Assembly (NCBI GenBank): GCA_002633025.1
Contig: NMRB01000554.1
Span: 62,001 to 126,000, forward strand
Direction of reading: 5' to 3'
DNA: 64,000 bases
From: Notospermus geniculatus
Lineage: Eukaryota > Nemertea > Pilidiophora > Heteronemertea > Lineidae
Shown here: positions 1 to 10,793 of the stretch, piece by piece
How positions within the stretch are numbered: position 1 is the first letter of the stretch
Layout: each line of letters starts with the position of its first letter
Translations under genes and position numbers: made by a program
The notes under the pieces: generated by a model
Database searches by the model: none
Told to the model about the DNA's origin: nothing
The model's input: only the letters and a program-made list of their open reading frames with translations

Positions 1-464
1 AACCCAAAAATATATTTTTGTACTTGAGATGTGCATTAAATCTTTGTTAGCTCCTAGACTAAAAATATGTCAGACTCACCGAGATGATAACCGAATGTGG
101 TCACGAACAACGTGCAGAGAATAACGATCTTCATGATGAAGGCCAAGAACGATGTCATCAGTGGGAACAGTGGTCAAGCTTTATATTATCTCTGTCTTCA
201 ATTCTCAAACATATTATACCAACCATATCAGAGTGGAAGCTGACTGCTGATTGGCTTTTTAGGAACAATTGTGAACATATTTTTTCAAATGAGTTGAGAA
301 GGCAAACAAAGGCGAATATTTGATTACATGTCAATGGATTCTGCAGATGCACGTTCATTAAAAAAATGTATTCACGCCAGAATTATTAATATCCGGCCCA
401 GAACAACAATTTCGTCTCGGCTAGTTCCTGTAATAATCGAAACTTTGATTCATCAGGATGATAA
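1..464. other. No recognisable gene
   Basis: AT-rich sequence with no open frame that resembles a protein family. The short frames here show no domain, signal peptide or splice context. I see nothing to annotate. Confidence 0.5.
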
Positions 465-884
465 TTAAAGGGAGACATCCGAAGATATTGCTCGGCGGGC
501 ACTGATTGTTTTTGTTATGATTAGCGTAGTGTTGCCGTTGATTAACAGACGGCGCTGTGTGTTATGGCACAGGCCCCTGGAGAGCTATCAGTGAGTTTAG
601 AACACGCATCTAACCAAACGTACCTAAAAACACAACATGTACCGTATCTAAAAAACACACCCCGAGCTCACGAATTCGTGAGCTCGGGGTGTGTTTTATA
701 CAAACTAGCGTTTTTTGGTTACATACATGTACCTGTTCTAAACTCACTGATAGCTCTCCAGGGGCCTGTGCCATAACGCACAGCGCCGTCTGTTAATCGA
801 CGGTGACACTACGCTAATCAAAACAAAACCAAATAGTGCCCGCCGGGCAATATCTTTCGGATGTCTTCCTTTAAATAAACGTGA
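465..884. mobile_element. Palindromic MITE of about 420 bp
   Basis: The two halves are near-perfect reverse complements around a centre at 674/675 (core GAGCTCACGAATTCGTGAGCTC). Arms begin near TTAAAGGGAGACATC and end near GATGTCTTCCTTTAAA. No coding capacity. A non-autonomous foldback element is the simplest reading; the superfamily is not clear. Confidence 0.75.
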
Positions 885-1467
885 TGTGATGACGGGTCAG
901 CCTTGTAGCCCGAGCGATGTGGTCCGAACGGTGTAGAAGTCGTGTTTGAACAGAAACAAAGCGGTATAAGATCGCTACGAGCCACGCATGCGCACTTAGG
1001 CCTAAAAATTTATTTCCTTCCGGTTTTCGGCGTGGACGACCACATTCATGACATTGTCAAATGGGTGTGGGGTATTGGGGTCTTTTTGTCAAATGTCATG
1101 ATTGTCCATTCCTCTGATTTTGATAAAAAGCAGAGGTCGTCCTCCAGCGTTTTTTGCAAATTTTCGACCCCAACCGGGGTCTTCTTCAGGCAGGCACTTT
1201 CTTGCAAAATACTCCTGATTTTCACTGATTTGGGGGACTCAATTCTGTCGGAGGCTCTACGCGCGAGAGGATTGGCTTGGGGTCCAAATGAGACACTGGC
1301 ACGAATTGAACTGGGGGGGGGGGGGGGNGGGGTGGGGGGGTTCGAGCTCAAACATGATTGTTTTCTTTGGGCGCAGCCATATTGGAAATGGTGACCTGGA
1401 CCCGGAGTGTGTAGTATATTTTAAAGCTCACAGATGGCGCTGGGTCTAAAACCAGTGTGAACACTTG
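885..1467. other. Unannotated stretch with G-homopolymer and a hairpin core
   Basis: No gene seen. 1164-1190 carries the hairpin core CGACCCCAACCGGGGTC that recurs at 17.8, 18.75, 33.5 and 33.65 kb as part of a retroposon-like sequence. The G run near 1313-1340 contains an N and is probably poorly assembled. Confidence 0.4.
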
Positions 1468-1475
1468 TATCGTTC

Positions 1476-1972
1476 TAGACCGAACACTGTCCTGATTAAA
1501 AATACTAGGACAGACGCAAGCAAATGCATAAAACCTTCATGGCGCCCGCTGGTCTATATTTAGCTCGGGGAAGCCCTGTAGGCAAAATAGCAATTGTATC
1601 ACCGTTAACTGCCCGTTTCAGGCATTTAGCTTGCATGGGTTTTAGGCAGCAGGAAACTGTTTGCCTTCTTTCATTCACCTGAGCTAAAGCCAACTTTGGT
1701 CTCAAGCAAAAATCTAGGCAGCAGGAAACTGTTTGCCTTCTTTCATTCACCTGAGCTAAAGCCAACTTTGGTCTCAAGCAAAAATCTATGTTTTTCTGAA
1801 ATTCACTCATGATTTACGAGATCATGCCTAAGTTGTGGGAGCCGCCATCTTGTCAAAATGACACCTGACCCAATTTTGTAGAATGACGTCACTAGCCGGG
1901 AATCCGGCTCAGATCATTTGCTTTCACCGGTCGTCGAATGCAAGCTGCCCAGAAGACCGGGTACCAGTCTAG
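1476..1972. mobile_element. hAT-size MITE family A, copy 1 (8-bp TSD)
   Basis: Element begins TAGACCGAACACTG and ends GGTACCAGTCTAG. It is flanked by the 8-bp direct repeat TATCGTTC at 1468-1475 and 1973-1980. A second copy at 17398-18410 has its own 8-bp repeat. An 8-bp duplication fits the hAT superfamily, although the terminal bases are not the textbook hAT end. Inside, a 72-bp unit is repeated in tandem (1644-1715 and 1716-1787), absent from copy 2. No protein coding. Confidence 0.75.
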
Positions 1973-2020
1973 TATCGTTCGGGCAAGATCGATAAAGGCC
2001 AGTCTTAACAGGCGCGTTTT

Positions 2021-2805
2021 TATCGCAAGCCGTCCCTGCCATAAATCCACCATGCTGTAATTATTTACTACCATGCTAGTAAATATTTTCTACCATGGTA
2101 GTAAATAATAGGAGCAGTCAGCCGCGCATATTGCTAACAGATGGCAGCACAGTCTTAGCGGACCAAATGTACAGGAAATCTATTATGATCGCTGCTCGAT
2201 TGATAATGACTGGGTCCGCTAGATGCATTGAATTGGGCCCTAGTGACACCTAGTGGTCAACTCGCTGACAGCTCCTATTCTTACCTAGGTAATAAATATT
2301 ACTACCATGGTAGTATTTAATTCTTACCTAGGTAATAATTATTTACTACCATGTCAGTAATTAATTCTTACCTAGGTAATAATTCGAATTATTACCTAGG
2401 TAGTATTTAATTCTTACCTAGTTAATAATTATTTACTACCATGGTAGTATGTAATTCTTACCTAGGTAATAATTCGAATTATTACCTAGGTAAGAATTAA
2501 ATATTACCATGGTAGTAAATAATTATTACCTAGGTAAGAATTCGTACTTCCGTTTCCGAAGTACGAATTATTACCTAGGTAAGAATTAAATACTACCAAG
2601 GTAGTAAATAATTATTACCTAGGTAAGAATTAAATACTACCATGGTAGTAAATAATTATTACCTAGGTAAGAATTAAATACTACCAAGGTAGTAAATAAT
2701 TATTACCTAGGTAAGAATTACATATTACCATGGTAGAAAATATTTACTAGCATGGTAGTAAATAATTACAGCATGGTGGATTTATGGCAGGGACGACTTG
2801 CGTTA
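2021..2805. mobile_element. Foldback element made of CCTAGG/CCATGG palindromes
   Basis: The terminal inverted repeats start near TATCGCAAGCCGTCCCTGCC and end with its imperfect complement at 2785-2805. The interior right half is an array of short palindromes, alternating TTACCTAGGTAA and TACTACCATGGTAGTA, spaced by AT-rich linkers. A 175-bp unrelated block (2107-2281), bounded by AGGAGCAGTC and GACAGCTCCT, also occurs at 29.77-32.95 kb. No coding frame. Confidence 0.75.
2107..2281. mobile_element. Small element E2, copy 1
   Basis: Bounded by the inverted ends AATAGGAGC and GCTCCTATT. The same sequence, opened by two later insertions, occurs at 29769-32946. It lies within the foldback element at 2021-2805, either as its loop or as an insertion. 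Confidence 0.6.
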
Positions 2806-3097
2806 TCGGGAGGGCGATCTACGGAAAGGTGAGGGGGCTTTCAGATCTGAATGCACCTTTAACATTTCTTGCAGATTATTTTTTTATCATTTTGATTTTT
2901 TGGAAGCAAACCAAATTATCCCAAATCCCCAGATGGCAAAGAAACACCAGAATTATTGTTTGAATTTAACTTATTTCTTTATCCAATTTTTAGCCCGCTT
3001 GGCCGAAGGCCGAAAGGGCTTATGCTGTGCTTAGATGCCTTAGTGGTGGTCTGTCGTGCGTGCCTGCGTGCGTGCGTGCGTGCGTGAGTGGGTAACA
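2806..3097. other. Intergenic, TGCG microsatellite
   Basis: No gene. A (TGCG)n-like run lies at 3057-3086, preceded by an inverted repeat AGCCCGCTTGGCC/GGCCGAAAGGGCT-type hairpin at 2993-3021. Confidence 0.5.
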
Positions 3098-3790
3098 TTT
3101 TGCCTTGTCTGCACTCTAGCGTCTTCAGTTTTCGACGGATCGATTTCATATTGCATATGTGTATATATGGCCCCAAGATCTAGGCCAAGTTCGATTTTGG
3201 GCGTGCTGCGATTCCTACTATGGCTACTAGGGGGCGTTTTGTGAAAAAATGAAAAATGGCTATTTTACACTAACGATTTGAGCTAGGATGCTCAAATTTG
3301 AACCGTAGGTACATCTAATCATGTTACATCATATATATAACGGGTTTTTTATTTGACCTAATTTTGATGGGAAAATAGGTCAAATAATGAAAAATAGCCC
3401 GATATTTGGGCTTTGCCTTGTCTGCACTCTAGCGTCTTCAGTTTTCGACGGATGATTTTCATATTCCACATGTGTATATATGGCCCCAAGATCTAGGCCA
3501 AGTTCGATTTTGGGCGTGCTGCAATTCCCACTATGGCCACTAGGGGGCGTTTTGTGAAAAAAAATGAAAAATGGCTCTTTTACGCTAATGATCTGAGCTA
3601 GGATGCTTAAATTTGAACCATAGATACACCTTATCGTGTTACATCATATATCTAACGGGTTTTTTATTTAACCTAATTTTGTTGGGAAAATAGGTCAAAA
3701 TAATGAAAAATGGGCCAATATTTTTGCTTTGCTGTGCACTCCTAGCGTCTTCAGTTTTCGAAGGAATATTTTCATGAAGATTTAGGTACT
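3098..3790. repeat. Tandem repeat, period about 313-316 bp
   Basis: Two full units begin at about 3101 and 3414 (both TGCCTTGTCTGCACTCTAGC) and a partial third begins near 3730. Units differ by scattered substitutions, so the duplication is not very recent. No coding signal. Confidence 0.8.
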
Positions 3791-4254
3791 ATGATTCCCA
3801 CTTGACCAAGCGGGCACTGTGCCATTGGCACTATTTTTTCATATATCATGGGGTGGGGGTTACATTTACACTGCACTTCAATATGATCGAAGTTGGCGCC
3901 GCCATGTCTATCAATCATAATACATCTCAACTACACCAACACTATACTGTTTCCAGGCGCCGCCTGGACCAACTGCATTCGATAACAACCTCTTAATTGA
4001 AAAATCTCTGTAAACAGACATGTTAAATTATTACATATCATCCGATTTCGATCGTCGACACAGTACTAATTCTATTTGCCCAGTTGTGTATTGACTGACG
4101 CATTTCGAGAGAAGCCCTCTTGAACGCTGTGTAATCGCGCACCCTTCAGACGTGTCAGATGATGAGTGGGAAATTTCGTTCTACATTCTATATGCACGTA
4201 CTTATATTGATAGCAGGTGGTCATCCGCCAGTAGCCTATTCTGGTCAAAACAAA
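3791..4254. other. No recognisable gene
   Basis: Unique-looking sequence with no supported reading frame. Confidence 0.4.
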
Positions 4255-4800
4255 ATTATAAGCCTATGCAGTTTTTATTCTACAGTTCATTCCACTTCCC
4301 AGTGACGCGAGGTTTATCAACGATAGCTCCGCAACGGCTGGGTCAAATTTGATGAAACATACGTCAATCGACTTGTCTTTCTTGCCGGTATCTTTCTGCT
4401 ATCTTCATTTTTCGCGTAAGGCCGACATAACGGATCCCTTTCTCAAAACCCATTTCATTTCGCCATAGTGTTCAGTGCAGTTTACACGTGCGCGATGCAT
4501 TGCGTCATTTCCAAATGGCCGCCATTTCGGCCGTCAACACAAACTGTGATTTGTGAAGGAACTTTTTTCTGTCACGTTTTGCGGGAAAATGACAGTGATG
4601 ATGGCTATAGCGCCAAAAAAGACAAATCGATTGATGTATGGTATGTCAAATTCGGCCCTGCCGTTGCGGAGCTATCGTTGATAAACCTCGCGCCACTCGG
4701 AACTGGAATGGAGAGTAGATACGGCAGCTGTATTACAGGAAGTTCCCTGTTTATTGGTCTTCCCCTGGAAATTTTAATCATCATCATCATCATCCATAGC
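4255..4800. other. Inverted pair of coding-like segments
   Basis: The minus strand at about 4270-4380 and the plus strand at about 4612-4720 both translate into the same conserved stretch: KDKSID, a variable patch, then PAVAELSLINLA and LG.GM. The two copies face each other about 220 bp apart. Several differences between them are silent, which suggests former protein coding. I do not recognise the family. The longer plus frame runs on through a short ATC repeat and has no convincing start, so this is best read as a broken or captured gene fragment rather than a gene. Confidence 0.4.
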
Positions 4801-5689
4801 ATTCTCTACACACCAGAGTGTTAAGACCACAGTGATGAAATGCGTGCTGAGTGTGACTAGGCCTGATTGTGTAATGACAATGTCAAAGGCTTAGGTGTCC
4901 GAGGTGCAGCCTAATTACCAGTGAAAATCATTTCAATCGGACTGAATAGTCCTGCAGGCCTAAGAGCAAGCATTATGTAAGACTGTATGACACAGTCACA
5001 GGCAGTTCACATTTTACATGACAAAAGGACGTTGTGATTCATTTTGATGGAGGTACACACTGGGCTTGAAATGGGTTTAAGAGCAAAAGCTTGCCTCGGG
5101 TTTGGAATACATTTTAGCTCCACCCTAAAATTTGGTGTCGCAACCAAGACCCTCCACCTCGGGTTTAATTCCTTTATCCAAAGTGTTGTGACGTCGGTCG
5201 CACGTGATCCCAATAATTCCTTCAGTGTGTTTTTGGAAGCCGCCTGGGTCGGTTCGTTCCGGCCCGGCGCTTGGGTGATCTCTTTATATGTGTGTTCTGC
5301 TGGTGGCTCTGTACAGGCGTCTTTGTTAGGCCGTGTACAATGTAGCTCATTACCACGCAGTGCATACATACATTGGGTGTTGGTCTCAATGCTATCATGG
5401 CTTTGGGACTTGGCTTCAGCATGGTTTCTCCACCTGGGGATATCGCATGCGTTTCAGTTTGGCGTTACTCTTTCCGTTAGGATTGACAGTCTATCTGCGG
5501 GGATGGACAGGCCGCCCAGGGGGCGGTCATCGCTGTTGTTTTCACTTCCCCAATTCTCATCTAGAACGTGCGAGCGACGTCTCAACACTTTGGATACTTT
5601 ATAAACAAAATGCTACCCTAATGCTTGTTTTATCGAATGAAAGACCGCTGTATCATTCGTCACACTTCGGTTCTTTCCGTCATTATGCG
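4801..5689. other. Repeat remnant and open frames of no family
   Basis: 5093-5172 is part of the MITE at 13163-13312 (shared GTGTCGCAACCAAGACCCTC). The 5044-5604 open frame spans this repeat and has no recognisable domain, so I do not call it a gene. Confidence 0.45.
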
Positions 5690-5945
5690 ACTCGAGATCG
5701 TCTCGACGACAGCAATGCCGCCCGACGTCTGCCTGAGCTGCGACTAGAGGTCTGGGCGATTGCAGCGCCACCTGACGTCTTTTTTAGCTACGACTCGAGA
5801 TCGTCTTGACGACTGCAGTACCATCTTACGCCTTTTTAGCTCCGACTCGAGATCATCTCAACTACTGGAGAATGACAATAACAACGACTTTATTATTTTT
5901 GTAACGTCTTTTATTTGCGGATATAACCGCCCATAGCAGTGCAAC
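5690..5945. repeat. Minisatellite, period about 58 bp
   Basis: Degenerate units carrying CTACGACTCGAGATCGTC and GCAGTGCCACCTAACGTC-type blocks. The same unit family, better preserved, is at 27595-27965, and both loci end in the same tail (TTATTTGCGGATAT followed by the CCCATA block), so the array is part of a dispersed element. Confidence 0.65.
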
Positions 5946-6713
5946 ACGGATACAGACGAATAATGCTCAGACATATCTGGCACGGCCATGTTCATATTAT
6001 GGCAGAGTCCACGGTTGGATCCAGGGGGCGTACCCCCCCCCCCCCCCATTTTTGGCACGCAATGATTTTTTTAGCAAGAAAAAACATTAATCACGTAAAA
6101 ATTGGTATTTTTATCTGTGGGGGTGTCTCAAGGATAACGTGTATGAGAACAATCCTCACAATATTGGTGAACTGAAGGCAGCAATCACAATAAAAATCAG
6201 GAATGTGTGCGAGTCATTGACAATTTTGCGCTACGTATGCAAGTGTGCCTGCAACGCTGAGGACGCCATTTGGAGCACATTTTCGAAAGAACATAGAATT
6301 TCTATACAAACTGACTCAGATGGCTAAAACTTTGTGGGAAGATCATCCACAGACTGAAGTTCAAGTGTACCAAATTTGAAGAAATTTCACGGATCTTTGT
6401 AGGATTTATTAACATTTTTACGGGGGCAGCTTTTTTGAGTCACCCCGTAGTTCAAGTATACAAAGAAATATTTAAAAAAGTTTGAAATATTCACTCCAAT
6501 CAATCGAGGAGACTGCAATGTATGCATGTCTAAGTGTCAATCATGAATCTTAATTATACATACATGTACATGTACAACCACGTGACCATTTGTAACCATG
6601 CTTGCTTGCTGGCCCAGATGCTCAGAGTAATAAAGTAGCTACTACATGTAGTATACTATACACGTCTTCGACCTCCGTTCTCCAGACCTAGATATCTTAG
6701 AGAGACGACGATG
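5946..6713. other. 3' flank of the receptor gene
   Basis: Contains a C homopolymer near 6032-6048 and no supported frame. It lies downstream of the minus-strand receptor and probably includes its 3' UTR and intergenic sequence. Confidence 0.4.
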
Positions 6714-7490
6714 TTACATAACCTTAGAAGATACTCTCGAAATATTCTGCTGCGATCCTTTCGAAGACAAGGTGCACACTTCAGAACTTGAGGTAGTGTT
6801 TGACCTGGTTTGTTTAGAGCTCGGCTTTTTATTCCCTGCTTCTCGAAGTGCACTAATCGTGTACAAGAAAGGGTTAAGGGATGAATTTAGGGGTAGGATG
6901 AACACTGCTGTCCACGCGGACACATCGGGGGCAAGTTTCAGACCACCTATGGTGAGAAATTTCATGATAGTGATAGGGACCCAACATAAGAAGTCGGAGA
7001 GGACGACCATGGACATTCTCTTGAGGAATATGATTTCTCTTGATTCATCAGCCACCTGGCCTATTTTCTCAAATCTCCTTCTTGATATTCTGATTTCCGA
7101 GTAGATTGCAAGGTATCCGAGTGTGATTAGAAGAAATGCAAGAAGATTGATAGCCAGAAAAACAGTGGAATAAATATCGGTTGTGCTACTGAAAGAAAAC
7201 GGGAGACAAATTGCGCTGCTTCCATAAAAAGTGACCAGGAAACCTACATTAATCAGAGGGAGACAGCCCAGCAAAAGAACCACACCCCAAGCTACAACCA
7301 AGGTTATGACAGCTCTTTTCATTGTCATCTTCCTGAATTTGAAGGGAAATACAACTGCCACGACCCTATCAGCTGTAATCAGGACCAGCATGAAGACGGA
7401 CATCTCACTGGAGACGAAGCTTAAGATGCCAGCCAGAGTACACCACGGTCCTCTGGTCCATTGCTTGGCATAGACCACGTAAACGTCTCG
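6714..7490 (-). CDS. LDLa/LRR-type GPCR, last exon, segment 3: TM3-TM7 and tail
   Basis: This segment encodes the last five helices of a rhodopsin-class receptor of the leucine-rich-repeat type (LGR type C, similar to snail GRL101 and relaxin receptors). Visible landmarks: the extracellular-loop-1 to TM3 stretch with WCTLAG and SSEMSVF, the TM3 end DRVVAVVFPFKF (DR in place of ERW), TM6 DFLCWVPITIMKF, and TM7 NSSLNPFLYT (NPxxY-like). A Ser/Thr-rich cytoplasmic tail of about 45 residues ends at the stop at 6714. It is separated from TM1-TM2 only by the transposon at 7500-7876. Removing that element and one 9-bp duplication joins this frame exactly to the upstream one. I am sure of the family; the ligand is unknown. 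Confidence 0.92.
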   Translation of the reverse strand, partial: RDVYVVYAKQWTRGPWCTLAGILSFVSSEMSVFMLVLITADRVVAVVFPFKFRKMTMKRAVITLVVAWGVVLLLGCLPLINVGFLVTFYGSSAICLPFSFSSTTDIYSTVFLAINLLAFLLITLGYLAIYSEIRISRRRFEKIGQVADESREIIFLKRMSMVVLSDFLCWVPITIMKFLTIGGLKLAPDVSAWTAVFILPLNSSLNPFLYTISALREAGNKKPSSKQTRSNTTSSSEVCTLSSKGSQQNISRVSSKVM

Positions 7491-7499
7491 GTAAATTGT

Positions 7500-7876
7500 G
7501 CTGAAAGGGTAGATGTCGTCCTGGGTACATACAAAGATTACCCAGGATCTCAGTATTACACTAAAACAATACCCTGGGTGTTGTTTCGTTAGCCGAACAT
7601 CACCCAGGTTCCGCAGTCAGTGCCTAGGAACGAGTCCTATTTAGAAATCCCGTGGAATCTCGCGGTCTCGCGCCGCGGTACCTGTTGAGTGTAGCTGTTC
7701 ATGACATTCTTCAGGCGGTCACGTGACCACGGGCGAGACAACCTCGAATCCAGGTGTCATACTACGATGCTGGGTGATGTTCGGCTACCGAAACTACACC
7801 CAGGGTATTGTTTTTGTGAAGAATGAGATCCTGGGTAATCTTTGTATATACCCAGGACGACATTTACCCTTTCAGC
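7500..7876. mobile_element. MITE/foldback with 9-bp TSD inside the receptor exon
   Basis: Terminal inverted repeats of nearly 30 bp: left GCTGAAAGGGTAGATGTCGT, right complement ending ACCCTTTCAGC. Subterminal copies of CCTGGGTA flank a short unique core. The direct repeat GTAAATTGT stands at 7491-7499 and 7877-7885. Nine-bp duplications are typical of Mutator-like elements. The element sits in the codons for the first extracellular loop of the receptor. With one duplication it adds 386 bp and brings in stops. Confidence 0.93.
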
Positions 7877-10086
7877 GTAAATTGTATCAGCCGCAGCAAT
7901 AATCAGCATGTATATACCCATTAGAAGATCGGCAAGACCTAGGCTTGCTACCAATACGTTTGAAACGCCGCCGTCTTTCATTTTGACACATCTCCATATG
8001 AGAACGAACAGATTCCCAAACAAGGCTGAGGCCCCGAGAACCCATATGGCGATCTGCAAGGCACCGTTTGCAAGAACATCTGCACAAGACGAGAACTCAT
8101 CCGGTGTCGGCAAACATGACTTTGCATGTAAACCGTCATCGGCCAGATGATTTGCTGCGCAACAGAAAGCATAGTCATCGGATCTCAGAGAGTCCAACCT
8201 GATTGGTTTGAAAACCTCCGACTTTAAGGCATCAATCCTGTTACCTTCAAGATTCAGGATGCGCAAGGAACCAACACCAGAAAAGGCACCGACATCGATG
8301 CTTCCCAGAAGGTTATTTATCAACGACAGACTTTTGAGGGATGACATACCACGGAATGTGTTGGCTTTTATCTCTTCAAGGGATTGCGACGACAGGTCGA
8401 GGTCTAACACGGACGTCATACCACTGAAACTATCGGGGTCCATACGTTTTATCTGATTGCCAACTAACATTATTTTCTTCACTCTCCCGAGCCCCTGGAA
8501 TGTATAAGACTTTATATGGTTGATTTTATTAAATTGAAGGTCCAGATTGAGCAGATTTGGAGTGCCCTTAAAGGCACCTGGCTGGAGGATTTCGATTTTG
8601 TTTCGAGACAGGTCTAACCAACCTAAATAATAAAACTGCGAAAATGTTGAATTTGTGGCAGAAATTTCGTTGCCGTTAAGATTCATTGCACGCATGGTGA
8701 CTGAAATGCCATCTGTTCCTTTAAGGCGATTATCCGGGCACTCCAGTACGTTGCCACGGCATGAGCAATTTGCAGGACACGACGTGACGTCACATAGCTT
8801 CTCGTCATCTCTACTCGCGCTGCAGTGGACTTGACCGTCGCAAACGTCGGTCTGATACAGGCAAAAGGTTTCACCACGGCAGCGAAAGAATCCCGGACAT
8901 GACATATTCTTGCAACCAACCTCATCTTCTCCGTACGGACAGTCCCAAATTCCATCGCATCGTTTCCTTAATGGTACACAGTAAAAACTCTTACACTTGT
9001 ACATACCGGGGCATTCCATGTGCTCACACCTTTGCAGATGAATGCCATCTCGACACGACTTCATATAACCGTCTTCATCAGTATCATAGACGCATGCATC
9101 ACTTCGAGCGAAGCACTCTGTTTCATGGTAATGGCAACGGACATGGTCTGTGCCGCCGCAAAATGCGAACAAAAAGGAAACATGCGCAACCCCCCCTGTT
9201 GGAGGATAGAAAGCCTGACGTCCACGCACAACGCTAAGTGATGTGATTTTCTCGTCTTCCTGGTTCATGCCCGGACAGTCCCCAAACAAATCATTTCTAC
9301 GGCGTTTCTTGATACACGTCCCGCTGTAACAGAGAAATCCAGCCTTGCACGCCCTGCTGCTGCAATTTGCAGGTTCATCACTCGCATCAATACATTGGGG
9401 AGTAAGATCGCAGTATTGTGACTTTGGAACGCATTGTCCATTATTGCACCTGAAGTCGTTGCTAGAACATTTCTGGTGAACACAACCTTCTTCATCCGAA
9501 CCGTCAGAGCAATGGCGAACAAAATCGCAATACAAAGAAAATGATATGTTTTGTCCGTTATTACATTGGTACATTGGGATCTTGGTTCCTCCACAATTTT
9601 GTTCATCAGAGTCATCGTTACAATCTCGTTGTCCATCACAGACATACTCCGCTGAAATACACATGCCATCAGTACATTCCCACTGATTTTTCTTGCAAGT
9701 GACAACTTCCGCAAAGTATGGGCGTTCACATATCACATGTCGGACATCAGCTACCCATTTCTTAAAAAAAGAGGTGTCTTTCAATAGAAATGCCTCGATC
9801 TTTGAATCTATTACCATTAAGGGGTCAGATATTTCCAGGATCATCTTAGAACCAGTGGTACCATTAGCGACTAGAATTTTCCCGTAGTCAGGAACGTGTC
9901 GCCAGATCCGCAAAAGTCCCTTCATATCCTCCTTACTTACGTTTGCAAAGTCAAGAACTGTCGTATTGGCACCGTGGCACATTTCCGACGCTTCCGATTT
10001 GGAAAGAATTTCAGGAAGATAAATCTTTGGAGTTGTGAACATTCTTAGACAACGTCCTTTTGAGTAGGTCCAACCTGATCCACATG
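7877..10086 (-). CDS. LDLa/LRR-type GPCR, last exon, segment 2: second CTLD, LDLa, LRR, TM1-TM2
   Basis: Reading from 10086 down: a degenerate C-type-lectin-like domain (CGSGWTYSKGRC to VICERP); at least five LDL-receptor class A modules with the acidic CDGxxDCxDxSDE signature, plus degenerate ones; an LRR N-terminal cap (CPANCSCRGN); about seven leucine-rich repeats (LxxLDLSRNKI type); the cysteine-rich hinge AFCCAANH and SSCADVL; then TM1 (IAIWVLGASALFGNLFVLIW) and TM2 (ASLGLADLLMGIYMLIIAAAD). This is the GRL101-like layout. LDLa and LRR blocks are likely ligand-binding. The open frame appears to extend to 10363, but residues beyond 10095 come from a transposon. Frame joins exactly to 10794-11208 and to 6714-7490 once the two insertions are removed. 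Confidence 0.92.
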
Positions 10087-10095
10087 ATATTACAT

Positions 10096-10793
10096 GGGTT
10101 AGTGATAAAACCCGGAATGAAACGAAACGAAATGAAATCATCGAAATGATCGAAATGGGCATGATTTGCATGAATTTATATTCGTTTTGGCAAGTCTTAT
10201 TGTAATATCGATATTTAAGTGGTTCACATAGAATCTGCTCCGACATTGACGCTTGGTTTATGCACCAACCGAATGAGTGAAGAAAACACAGAAGAAACTG
10301 GCGGCAACTTGAGGAGCACCGAAGGGAATTTCGTACATGGTGTGGGCTGGCACCATTGCCCAATTATCTATAATCATCCTACGCTAAATATAGAGCTCCC
10401 TAACCAAACACTATGCATCGAAATAACCATCGAAATACATGTGAATGCTCTGCGTATTTACTAACGAGGAACACGTATAGACTAGACTGCATACGGTCCA
10501 GTTGTGTTTTAGTGGTTAGGCCTAATTAGTCTCATTCGTCAATTCAGTACATTGGTACCACGATCTTCCGCTAGATTTTCTCCGCTGGCATTTTCTTCGG
10601 CATTCTTAAACATCAATTTGATTTTGTGTGGATGTTGAAAAAACGTCTATTCAAGGCGGACGCATACATTTGCACATAAAGACATTTAACTCGGCCTACA
10701 TGTACGTTAATTCCCAATTTTTCTGCGAGTCCCATTTCGATCATTTCGATGATTTCATTTCGTTTCGTTTCATTCCGGGTTTTATCACTAACC
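10096..10793. mobile_element. 698-bp foldback element with 9-bp TSD inside the receptor exon
   Basis: Terminal inverted repeats of about 65 bp, left (G)GGTTAGTGATAAAACCCGG and its complement at the right end, continuing through ATGAAACGAAACGAAATG. The direct repeat ATATTACAT stands at 10087-10095 and 10794-10802. It splits the receptor exon between the first CTLD linker and the second CTLD. Element plus one duplication is 707 bp, and removal brings the frames on both sides into register. No transposase seen. Confidence 0.92.

Noticed and set aside
942-1394. 150-codon plus-strand frame
   Set aside because: Spans a G homopolymer with N and a repeat core; no family.
5044-5809. Two long overlapping plus-strand frames
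   Set aside because: Cover repeat fragments and minisatellite; no domain, no splice logic.
10096-10363. Open frame extending the receptor segment upstream to 10363
   Set aside because: It begins with TTG and lies wholly inside the 698-bp insertion; the true upstream frame resumes at 10794.
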